DNA of 8,513 nucleotides from Methylotenera sp. (GCA_027310735.1 DAIDAH010000118.1:1-8513); one strand, 5' to 3'. Shown: positions 1-5,828, numbered from the stretch's first letter. Program-made: numbers and translations. The notes: generated by a model from the sequence alone, not told the origin.

Positions 1-688
1 CGCGTTCACCGTAAGCAATGTCTTTACGGCGTTGCACAATCGGCAGATAAGCTTGCAGGAAGCTGTCGCCCACGGCACGTTGTAGTGCAAAGCTTTTTTC
101 AAAACCTAGTTCGTTGAAGTCATCAAAAAAGATGCCGCCGATACCGCGTGGTTCTTGGCGGTGTTTCAGGTAAAAATACGTGTCGCATTCTTTTTTGAAT
201 TTTGGATAATAAGCTGGATCAAAAGCGTCTAGCGCTGTTTTATTGGTACGGTGGAAATGTGCCGCATCTTCCTCAAAGCCGTAGTATGGCGTTAAGTCCA
301 TGCCGCCGCCAAACCACCAGATATCGGACTCTTGAGTGTTTTGAGGCGCTTTGGCAATAAAGAAGCGCACGTTCATGTGTACTGTTGGCACATATGGGTT
401 GCGTGGGTGAAATACTAGCGATACGCCCATGGCTTCCCAAGCGCGACCAGCAGCTTCTGGGTGAGCTGCACTGGCAGAAGGTGGTAATTTGCTACCTATA
501 ACGTGTGAAAAGCCCACGCCTGCACGCTCAAACACATTGCCCTCTTCTAGCAGGCAAGACGTGCCACCGCCGCCCTCTGGGCGTTGCCAGCTATCTTGTA
601 GAAAATTTTTGCCATCGACTAATTCTACTGCCTCGACAATTTTGGCTTGCAGGTTTTGTAAGTAGCTTAATACGTCTTGGGTATTCAT
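1..688 (-). CDS. hemF: Oxygen-dependent (aerobic) coproporphyrinogen III oxidase, 3' end cut by window edge
   Basis: Catalyses oxidative decarboxylation of two propionates of coproporphyrinogen III to vinyl groups using O2, a late step of haem synthesis in the cytoplasm. The reading frame starts at the ATG complementary to 686-688 (MNTQDVLSYLQ) and stays open for 229 codons to the left edge. HemF of E. coli is about 299 residues, so roughly 70 C-terminal residues are missing. Visible family blocks are the glycine run after WQRPE (residues 39-42), FHPRNPYVPTVHMNVR (93-108), WWFGGGMDLTPYYG (124-137) and GIGGIFFDDF (182-191). His94, His104, His144 and His176 fall where the family's conserved metal/substrate histidines are expected. 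An AAAGG ribosome binding site lies 7 nt before the ATG. The gene begins 19 bp after the purD stop, so it is probably co-transcribed with purD. The product implies that the organism makes haem with oxygen. Identification is secure. Confidence 0.96.
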   Translation of the reverse strand, partial: MNTQDVLSYLQNLQAKIVEAVELVDGKNFLQDSWQRPEGGGGTSCLLEEGNVFERAGVGFSHVIGSKLPPSASAAHPEAAGRAWEAMGVSLVFHPRNPYVPTVHMNVRFFIAKAPQNTQESDIWWFGGGMDLTPYYGFEEDAAHFHRTNKTALDAFDPAYYPKFKKECDTYFYLKHRQEPRGIGGIFFDDFNELGFEKSFALQRAVGDSFLQAYLPIVQRRKDIAYGER

Positions 689-707
689 GGTTTAACCTTT
701 ATGCGGA

Positions 708-1976
708 TTAGCCTTTGATGGCTCGGTAGCCAATATCGGTGCGGTGTTGCGCGCCATCAAATTGAATATCATCAATAATTTTGTACGCTTGCTGTTGAGC
801 AAACTTTACAGTTTCACCTAAAGCAGTGACGCATAGCACACGACCACCGCTAGTGAATACTTTGCCATCTTTTAGCACCGTACCTGCATGGAATACATGC
901 GCGTCTTCCAGATTCTTAGGTAAGCCGGTAATTTCATCACCTAGTCTTGGCGTGTCAGGGTAGTTGGCAGATGCCATGACTACGCCTAGCGCGGTGCGTC
1001 TGTCCCACACCGCTTCTGCAAGGTTCAATGTGCCATCAACCGCATGTTCAGCGAGTGCCACAAAGTCAGATTTCAGACGCAACATAATCGGTTGTGTTTC
1101 TGGATCGCCCATGCGGCAATTAAACTCTAAGGTTTTAACGTTGCCATCAGGTGAGATCATCAAGCCTGCATATAAAAAACCAGTGTAAGGAATGCCATCT
1201 TTTGCCATGCCTTCTACAGTTGGTTTGATAATTTCGCGCATGGCTCTGGCATGAATTTCAGGCGTCACGACTGGTGCGGGTGAATATGCACCCATGCCGC
1301 CAGTGTTCGGGCCTTGGTCACCATCAAGCAAACGTTTATGGTCTTGGCTAGTGGCGAGTGGCAAGATGTTTTTGCCGTCTACCATCACAATGAAGCTGGC
1401 TTCTTCACCCGTTAAAAACTCTTCAATCACTACACGTGCGCCAGCGCTACCGAGTTTATTATCCGAGAGCATGGCGTCAATCGCAGCATGCGCCTCGTCG
1501 TTAGACATGGCAACTACTACGCCTTTGCCTGCGGCTAGGCCATCAGCCTTAATCACAATCGGCGCACCTTGTTGATTAACGTAGTCATGAGCCAGTTGCG
1601 CATCGGTGAATGTCGCGTAAGCCGCAGTCGGGATGTTGTGGCGAATCATGAATGCTTTGGCAAAGTCTTTGGAAGATTCCAGTTGCGCTGCTGCTTTAGT
1701 TGGGCCAAAAATTCTTAGGCCAGCCGCACGGAATGCATCCACCACGCCTTGGGATAGAGGCGCTTCAGGGCCAACAATCGTCAGTTGGATTTGCTCTGTT
1801 TGTGCAAAAGCCAGTAAATCTGCCACGCTGGAAACTGGCACGTTGACCATGTCAGGGTCTAGCGCTGTGCCGGCATTGCCTGGGGCAACATATACGCGGC
1901 TCACTTCTTTGTTTTGTGCGATTTTCCAGGCAAGTGCGTGTTCGCGACCGCCGCTACCAATGACTAATATTTTCAT
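708..1976 (-). CDS. purD: Phosphoribosylamine-glycine ligase (GAR synthetase)
   Basis: Joins glycine to 5-phosphoribosylamine with ATP, the second step of de novo purine synthesis, in the cytoplasm. The 422-residue length is typical of the family. It shows the N-terminal nucleotide-binding-like start VIGSGGREHAL (residues 5-15), VGPEAPL (68-74), the ATP-grasp glycine-rich loop IKADGLAAGKGV (142-153), the PurD signature QDHKRLLDGDQGPNTGGMGAYSP (211-233), split here only by my numbering, and the metal-binding segment LEFNCRMGDPETQ (283-295). The ATG complementary to 1974-1976 gives the canonical MKILVIGSGGREHAL start, although its ribosome binding site is weak. It lies 135 bp after purH and 19 bp before hemF. 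purH-purD adjacency is common in proteobacteria, and purD-hemF adjacency fits betaproteobacteria as I know them. No frame damage is seen. Reading frames on the opposite strand within it are shadows. Confidence 0.97.
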   Translation of the reverse strand: MKILVIGSGGREHALAWKIAQNKEVSRVYVAPGNAGTALDPDMVNVPVSSVADLLAFAQTEQIQLTIVGPEAPLSQGVVDAFRAAGLRIFGPTKAAAQLESSKDFAKAFMIRHNIPTAAYATFTDAQLAHDYVNQQGAPIVIKADGLAAGKGVVVAMSNDEAHAAIDAMLSDNKLGSAGARVVIEEFLTGEEASFIVMVDGKNILPLATSQDHKRLLDGDQGPNTGGMGAYSPAPVVTPEIHARAMREIIKPTVEGMAKDGIPYTGFLYAGLMISPDGNVKTLEFNCRMGDPETQPIMLRLKSDFVALAEHAVDGTLNLAEAVWDRRTALGVVMASANYPDTPRLGDEITGLPKNLEDAHVFHAGTVLKDGKVFTSGGRVLCVTALGETVKFAQQQAYKIIDDIQFDGAQHRTDIGYRAIKG

Positions 1977-2076
1977 GAATTCATCATATGAGTGAATTGC
2001 GCAATTGCGCGACTTCTCATTCCTTGTCTATCTTAATGATATGCCAGCGCCATTTGTTGCGCGGCCCCATATATTT

Positions 2077-2113
2077 AATCCCATCAATGCTATTGATGGG
2101 ATTTTCGTTTTTT
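2077..2113. terminator. Perfect 12-bp hairpin with T-tract on the plus strand, at the purH 3' end
   Basis: AATCCCATCAAT (2077-2088), loop GCT, then ATTGATGGGATT (2092-2103) form a perfect 12-bp stem. On the plus strand it is followed by TTCG and a run of six T (2108-2113), the form of an intrinsic terminator. The genes on both sides are minus-strand, and in their direction the hairpin begins 8 nt after the purH stop codon, is preceded by an A-rich stretch and is followed by AAATATAT, a poor U-tract. It may act as a two-way terminator, as the purH mRNA 3' end, or to stop antisense transcription. The hairpin is certain; its direction of action is not. Confidence 0.65.
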
Positions 2114-3707
2114 AGTGTCTAAAGTGGCGAACGCCTGTCACTACCATAATTAAACCATGCTCGTCAGCTGCGGCAATCACTTCTTCATCGCGCATGCTGC
2201 CACCTGGGTGAATCACGCAGCTTGCACCAGCTTCTGCTAGCACATCAATACCGTCACGAAACGGGAAGAAGGCATCAGATGCAACCACTGAATTGGTTAA
2301 GCTAAGGCCAGCGTTTTGTGCTTTGATGGCTGCAATGCGTGTACTGTCAACACGGCTCATTTGACCTGCGCCTACGCCGAGTGTCATGCCATCGTTACAG
2401 AATACAATCGCGTTGGATTTCACATATTTGGCTACCGTCCAAGCAAATAGCATGTCTTCAAGCTGTTGTGGCGTTGGTTGTTTTTTAGAAACGACTTTCA
2501 GATCAGTCACTTTCATATCGTGGTTGTCGGCTGATTGAATCAGCAAGCCTGAACTTACGCGCTTGGTGTCGTATGCATTGCGGCCTGCGCTGCCATCTTC
2601 TGGCAAGGCAATTTTGAGTACGCGTACATTGGCTTTTGCGGTGAAAACGGCTAAAGCATCAGCGGTGTAGTCAGGAGCGATTAACACCTCAACAAATTGC
2701 TTGCTCACGGCTTCAGCCGCTTCTTTATCCACGATTTTGTTGAAAGCGATAATGCCGCCAAATGCGCTGCTTGGGTCAGTTTTGAAGGCTTTGCTGTATG
2801 CTTCAAGCGCAGTTGCACCTAACGCCACACCGCATGGATTGGCGTGTTTGACGATCACACATGCTGTGCCAGTGAATGATTTAACGGCTTCCCACGCTGC
2901 ATCTGAATCTGCAATGTTGTTGTAGGAAAGTTCTTTACCTTGCAACTGCTGTGCAGTCACCAATGAGCCCTCTGCTGGATTCAAATCACGGTAGAAAGCG
3001 GCTTGCTGGTGTGGATTTTCGCCATAACGTAAATCTTGCACTTTAATAAAGTTGGTATTGCTTTGCGCAGGGAATTGGTGAGATACCGGTTGCTTGCTTG
3101 CCATGCTGGCAGTGTAATCAATCGCAGATAAATAGTTGCTGATGGCAGCATCGTATTGCGATACACGATTAAATGCCGCAACAGATAAAGCAAATGTCGT
3201 AGCTTCAGCAACCGCACCACCAGTGCTTTGCAGCTCACTGATGACATCCGCATATTGGCTTGCATCGGTCAGTACAGCGACGTCTTTCCAGTTCTTGGCT
3301 GCTGAGCGCACCATTGCTGGGCCACCAATGTCGATATTTTCAATTGCATCTTCAAGTGTACAGTTTGGCTTTGCGACTGTGGCTTCAAACGGATATAAAT
3401 TCACCACCACCATATCAATGTTAGGGATGCTGGCAGTTTGCATCGCAGCAACATGTTCAGGCAAATCGCGACGACCTAAAATACCGCCATGCACTTTCGG
3501 ATGCAGGGTTTTAACGCGGCCATCCAGCATTTCTGGAAAGCCAGTGTAATCGCTAACTTCAATGACAGGAATTTGATTGTCACGAAATAGTTTTGCAGTG
3601 CCGCCTGTTGAAAGAATTTCGATGCCGAGCGCGTTAAGGCTTTTAGCTAAATCGATAATGCCAGTTTTGTCTGAAACGCTGATGAGCGCACGTTTAATAG
3701 TTGCCAT
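2112..3707 (-). CDS. purH: Bifunctional AICAR formyltransferase / IMP cyclohydrolase
   Basis: Performs the last two steps of de novo purine synthesis: formylation of AICAR from 10-formyl-tetrahydrofolate, then ring closure to IMP. I choose the ATG complementary to 3705-3707 (MATIKRALISVSDKTG), which has GGA 9 nt upstream and gives 531 residues, close to the 529 of E. coli. An in-frame TTG at 3728 would add seven residues (MYYGINF) that look unlike the family. The N-terminal cyclohydrolase (MGS-fold) domain spans about residues 1-200, with SDKTG, STGGTAKLF, DGRVKTLHPKVHGGIL and VVNLYPFE. The transformylase domain follows, with DLRYGENPHQ (225-234), the catalytic Lys287-His288 in VIVKHANPCG, SNAIVFCNDG and the C-terminal MVVTGVRHFRH. 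It lies 163 bp after fis, and a candidate promoter in that gap may drive purH separately. No damage seen. Confidence 0.98.
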   Translation of the reverse strand: MATIKRALISVSDKTGIIDLAKSLNALGIEILSTGGTAKLFRDNQIPVIEVSDYTGFPEMLDGRVKTLHPKVHGGILGRRDLPEHVAAMQTASIPNIDMVVVNLYPFEATVAKPNCTLEDAIENIDIGGPAMVRSAAKNWKDVAVLTDASQYADVISELQSTGGAVAEATTFALSVAAFNRVSQYDAAISNYLSAIDYTASMASKQPVSHQFPAQSNTNFIKVQDLRYGENPHQQAAFYRDLNPAEGSLVTAQQLQGKELSYNNIADSDAAWEAVKSFTGTACVIVKHANPCGVALGATALEAYSKAFKTDPSSAFGGIIAFNKIVDKEAAEAVSKQFVEVLIAPDYTADALAVFTAKANVRVLKIALPEDGSAGRNAYDTKRVSSGLLIQSADNHDMKVTDLKVVSKKQPTPQQLEDMLFAWTVAKYVKSNAIVFCNDGMTLGVGAGQMSRVDSTRIAAIKAQNAGLSLTNSVVASDAFFPFRDGIDVLAEAGASCVIHPGGSMRDEEVIAAADEHGLIMVVTGVRHFRH

Positions 3708-3870
3708 AAAATTTATTCCATAATACAAATGATAACGGTGTTGGCTTCGTCTTCAGTGTTTCGCCGTACTTAATGTACTGTCTTCAACACTTCAATCCTT
3801 GCCGCCTTGTTTTCCTTTGATTATGAAATAAATTAAAAGCGATATTCAATAATCAAAGGCGGTGATTTTT
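3708..3870 (-). promoter_or_regulatory. fis-purH intergenic region: candidate purH promoter within an inverted repeat, repeat-rich leader
   Basis: Read on the minus strand, TTGAAT (complement of 3844-3849) and CATAAT (complement of 3820-3825) are 18 bp apart and resemble -35 and -10 boxes for purH. The inverted repeat CCTTTGATTAT (3814-3824) and ATAATCAAAGG (3849-3859) brackets this promoter. Downstream, the predicted leader has several pairings: GTAC/GTAC around TTAAT (3766-3778), GTGTTG (3738-3743) with CAACAC (3785-3790), and a direct repeat GTCTTCA at 3749-3755 and 3780-3786 (plus-strand spelling). I recognise no known riboswitch in it. The promoter call is from consensus likeness only. 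Confidence 0.4.
3814..3859. repeat. 11-bp perfect inverted repeat upstream of purH
   Basis: CCTTTGATTAT at 3814-3824 and its exact complement at 3849-3859 are separated by 24 bp. The right arm is followed by CGG, which can also pair with CCG at 3802-3804, and CCGCCTT (3802-3808) pairs with AAGGCGG (3856-3862) as an alternative to the main stem. On the plus strand a run of seven T follows within a few bases (3866-3872), reaching the fis stop codon. It could be a pair of operator half-sites, a transcript hairpin or an mRNA 3'-end structure; the long loop argues against a classical terminator. Confidence 0.6.
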
Positions 3871-4104
3871 TTACTCGATGTTGTATTGCTGCAATTTCTT
3901 GCGCAAAGTATTGCGGTTAATGTCTAAAATTTCAGCCGCTTTGCTTTGGTTGCCAGCGGTGTGTTGCATGACATATTCCAACAATGGTTTTTCGATACAG
4001 CTCAATACCATGTCGTAGATGGCGTGCGGAGGCTCACCATCCAGATCCTTGAAATATTGGTCTAGAGATGATTTCACACTGTTGGCAAGTTCACATTTAT
4101 TCAT
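3871..4104 (-). CDS. fis: Fis-family nucleoid-associated DNA-binding protein
   Basis: A small homodimeric DNA-bending protein that regulates growth-linked promoters and chromosome structure. The 77-residue product starts at the ATG complementary to 4102-4104 (MNKCELANSV). The frame can be extended to a TTG at 4122, but that adds only MRLIKK and uses part of the likely ribosome binding site (GAGG, about 12 nt before the ATG, a slightly long spacing). The C-terminal helix-turn-helix reads GNQSKAAEILDINRNTLRKKL (51-71), the highly conserved Fis/NtrC-type motif, and the segment around LEYVMQHTAGNQ matches the helix before it. The N-terminal part (1-40) is more divergent, as usual outside the gamma group. 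It lies 29 bp after dusB, the classical dusB-fis operon, with purH next. A Fis-like site sits over the probable operon promoter. Identification is secure from both sequence and context. Confidence 0.95.
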   Translation of the reverse strand: MNKCELANSVKSSLDQYFKDLDGEPPHAIYDMVLSCIEKPLLEYVMQHTAGNQSKAAEILDINRNTLRKKLQQYNIE

Positions 4105-4133
4105 TTTTTTAATTAGCCTCAAGTACTAGGTTT

Positions 4134-5153
4134 TTATTGGATAATGCCACCGTCTTCTTCGGTGTCGTACTGCAAGCGATGATCGCGGCTTTGTAAATGC
4201 TCAAAGAACTCATCAATCGCTGATAACTGCAAATCTATGGTTTGCAATGTATTCATGTTGTGGCGGAAGTTGGCCGAATCCTTTAAGCCTCTGGTGTACC
4301 AAGAGATATGCTTACGCGCCATGCGCATGCCGGTTAGCTCGCCGTAAAAATCATATAGATCATGCAAGTGGGCAAGCATTACGGAGCGAATCTCAGTGAC
4401 TTCAGGTGCTGGTAAATGCTCACCTGTGTTGATGAAATGCTCAATTTCGCGAAATATCCATGGGCGACCTTGGGCGGCGCGGCCTATCATCACGGCATCA
4501 GCACCAGTGTAATCCAGCACGAATTTGGCTTTTTCTGGCGTGGTAATGTCGCCGTTGGCGATCAAGGGAATGCGAATGGCTTGTTTCACGGCAGCAATGG
4601 TGTCGTACTCTGCATCACCCGTGTAAAGACAAGCGCGGGTGCGACCATGCATCGCCAGCGCCTGCACGCCAATGTCTTCAGCCATTTTGGCGATTTGTAC
4701 CGCGTTGCGATTGTTTTTGTCCCAGCCAGTGCGAATTTTCAATGTCACAGGCACATCAACTGCACCCACAACAGCACGTAGTATCTGCGCCACCAGTGGC
4801 TCGTCTTTCAATAAAGCAGAACCCGCCATCACGTTGCAGATTTTTTTAGCTGGGCAACCCATGTTGATGTCGATAATCTGTGCGCCGTTATCCACATTGT
4901 GACGCGCAGCTTCAGCCATCATCTTTGGGTCTGCGCCGGCGATTTGTACTGAGATCGGGTCAACTTCGCCTTCGTGATTCGCACGGCGCAAGGTTTTTTC
5001 GCTGCCGTAGAGTAGTGAGTTAGAGGTGACCATCTCGGACACGGCCAGCCCTGCGCCCATTTTCTTACAAAGTTGGCGAAATGGTCTGTCCGTCACGCCG
5101 GCCATGGGAGCGACAACCAGATTATTTTTAAGTATGTGTGAGCCGATTTGCAC
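4134..5153 (-). CDS. dusB: tRNA-dihydrouridine synthase B
   Basis: An FMN enzyme that reduces uridine to dihydrouridine in the tRNA D-loop using NADPH. The 339-residue product (E. coli DusB has 321) has the TIM-barrel motifs APMAGVTDRPFR (15-26), INMGCPAKK (96-104) with the catalytic Cys100, LKIRTGWD (138-145), MHGRTR (168-173), IANGDI (198-203) and MIGRAAQGRPW (222-232), followed by the helical tRNA-binding C-terminal domain. Translation must start at GTG (complement of 5151-5153): an in-frame TAA lies two codons upstream, and MQIGSHILKNNLVVAPMAGV matches the usual DusB beginning. No strong ribosome binding site is visible, so GTG plus a weak site may keep its translation low. It is the first gene of the dusB-fis unit. 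The C-terminal tail rich in acidic residues (DTEEDGG) is an unremarkable extension. Of the Dus paralogues, DusB is best supported by the fis neighbour. Confidence 0.96.
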   Translation of the reverse strand: MQIGSHILKNNLVVAPMAGVTDRPFRQLCKKMGAGLAVSEMVTSNSLLYGSEKTLRRANHEGEVDPISVQIAGADPKMMAEAARHNVDNGAQIIDINMGCPAKKICNVMAGSALLKDEPLVAQILRAVVGAVDVPVTLKIRTGWDKNNRNAVQIAKMAEDIGVQALAMHGRTRACLYTGDAEYDTIAAVKQAIRIPLIANGDITTPEKAKFVLDYTGADAVMIGRAAQGRPWIFREIEHFINTGEHLPAPEVTEIRSVMLAHLHDLYDFYGELTGMRMARKHISWYTRGLKDSANFRHNMNTLQTIDLQLSAIDEFFEHLQSRDHRLQYDTEEDGGIIQ

Positions 5154-5190
5154 TGTTTAGCTTTTGGATTGCATTGTGAACGCGAAAGCT

Positions 5191-5205
5191 GCCTATTTTA
5201 TATGC
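5191..5205. promoter_or_regulatory. Putative Fis binding site over the dusB-fis -10 region
   Basis: GCCTATTTTATATGC fits every constrained position of the degenerate 15-bp Fis consensus (G, pyrimidine-purine, A/T core, pyrimidine-purine, C) and has the preferred AT-rich centre. It contains the likely minus-strand -10 box of dusB. Fis repressing its own operon by binding at its promoter is established in E. coli; that it does so here is inference. A second full match, GATTGCATTGTGAAC, lies at 5167-5181 between the promoter and the GTG start, but its core is less AT-rich. Confidence 0.4.
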
Positions 5206-5223
5206 AAATGAGGTGGTCGAAAA
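5195..5223 (-). promoter_or_regulatory. Candidate promoter for dusB-fis
   Basis: On the minus strand the sequence TATAAAAT (complement of 5195-5202) gives a good -10 box about 40 nt before the dusB GTG, with TG two bases upstream of it. The matching -35 is poor (TTTTCG or nearby, complement of about 5218-5223). Poor -35 boxes are common at promoters under activator or stringent control. Support is consensus likeness and position only. Confidence 0.33.
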
Positions 5224-5281
5224 CTTAAATTTCTACAAATGTAAAAAATTACTCAATATTTAAGCGCAATATTTCAGCAAT

Positions 5282-5297
5282 ATTACACGTGTGTAAT
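5282..5297. repeat. Inverted repeat ATTACAC-GT-GTGTAAT, possible operator
   Basis: Two exact 7-bp arms surround a 2-bp centre, giving a 16-bp near-palindrome in the divergent region about 130 bp from dusB and 235 bp from HU. Its size and symmetry fit a dimeric helix-turn-helix regulator. No regulator is assigned. Confidence 0.45.
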
Positions 5298-5418
5298 CTT
5301 CTTCTTCGAAGCAGTTATTGCCTATATAAATGCTTGAGTCGTTGTAATTTCAGTATGAAATTGATGCAATATCATGACTAAATTGTGTATGCGTGTTCAG
5401 TTAAAGCAATTAAAAATT

Positions 5419-5447
5419 TTTAATGAATAAATGGATTGTGCTAGCAT
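5419..5447 (+). promoter_or_regulatory. Candidate promoter for the HU gene
   Basis: TGCTAGCAT at 5439-5447 looks like an extended -10 (TGn plus TAGCAT), with a weak -35 TTTAAT at 5419-5424 and an A/T-rich stretch upstream (5409-5424) that could act as an UP element. Transcription would begin near 5454, leaving a leader of roughly 78 nt. An alternative is TTGCGG (5479-5484) with TAAACT (5501-5506) at 16-bp spacing, closer to the gene. I cannot choose between them. Confidence 0.3.
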
Positions 5448-5531
5448 CACGTTTAATGCGTGCTTTTATTGATAAGGCTTGCGGACGTTTTAACCCTTCT
5501 TAAACTTAGAATTAATACTTAGGATCAATCT

Positions 5532-5804
5532 ATGAATAAATCTGAACTCGTTGCAAAAGTTGCTATTGAAGCTGGAGTAAGCCAAGCTGAAGCTGGTCGT
5601 GTACTTGATGCAATCACTAACACTATCGGCAATGCATTAAAAGATGGTGACAATGTTGCTCTCGTTGGTTTTGGTACATTTCAAGTAACTGCAAAAGCAG
5701 CGCGTGCTGGCCGCAATCCATCTACAGGCGCAACTATTCAGATTGCAGCGCGTAACGCTCCAACATTTAAAGCGGGTAAGACATTGAAAGATAAAGTTAA
5801 CTAA
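5532..5804 (+). CDS. hupB: DNA-binding protein HU (HU-beta type)
   Basis: An abundant small histone-like protein that binds and bends DNA as a dimer. The 90-residue product has exactly the length of E. coli HU-beta and starts MNKSELVAKVAIEAGVSQAEA. It carries the N-terminal helical dimerisation part (1-45), GFGTF (46-50), the beta-arm tip GRNP with the intercalating Pro63 (60-63) and the C-terminal PTFKAGKTLKDKVN. At residue 55 a Lys stands where HU-beta has Arg, a conservative change in the arm. The ATG at 5532 has AGGA 7 nt upstream. It is a single-gene unit: divergent from dusB-fis, closed by its own intrinsic terminator 25 bp after the stop. In many genomes hupB follows lon; here it does not, so the locus may instead be a separate hupA-like or second HU copy, and the symbol rests on sequence likeness. 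Confidence 0.95.
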   Translation: MNKSELVAKVAIEAGVSQAEAGRVLDAITNTIGNALKDGDNVALVGFGTFQVTAKAARAGRNPSTGATIQIAARNAPTFKAGKTLKDKVN

Positions 5805-5828
5805 TTTTCAGTTGATTTTACAGATAGT

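Larger units (their letters stand above)
5154..5531. other. AT-rich divergent intergenic region between dusB-fis and HU
   Basis: This 378-bp region holds no convincing gene on either strand. Visible elements are a candidate dusB promoter with an overlapping Fis-like site (5191-5205), a second Fis-like match (5167-5181), a 7-bp inverted repeat with 2-bp centre (5282-5297), a Fis-like site with one mismatch (5353-5367), a 16-bp AT palindrome (5409-5424), a candidate extended -10 for HU (5439-5447) and the HU ribosome binding site AGGA (5521-5524). Promoters for both nucleoid-protein genes must lie here or within the neighbouring genes. Confidence 0.7.

Noticed and set aside
505..711. Plus-strand frame of 68 codons over the hemF start
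   Set aside because: It is antisense to the conserved hemF N-terminus and has no supporting features.
964..1995. Plus-strand reading frames inside purD (964-1188, 1294-1575, 1633-1995)
   Set aside because: They lie fully opposite a conserved gene, have no recognisable domains and no good ribosome binding sites. They are codon-bias shadows.
2701..3549. Frames within purH on both strands (2701-2925, 2981-3265, 3136-3549)
   Set aside because: purH is intact and conserved over this span; the frames have no family likeness and low-complexity composition.
3708..3728. Upstream TTG start for purH at 3728
   Set aside because: It adds MYYGINF, which is unlike the family, whereas the ATG at 3707 has a suitable ribosome binding site and gives the standard length.
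3708..3870. ZTP (pfl) riboswitch or PurR operator before purH
   Set aside because: The conserved pfl cores and the ACGCAAACG-type palindrome are not visible on the minus strand. A covariance-model search would be decisive.
4105..4122. Upstream TTG start for fis at 4122
   Set aside because: It adds only MRLIKK and overlaps the GAGG that best serves the ATG at 4104.
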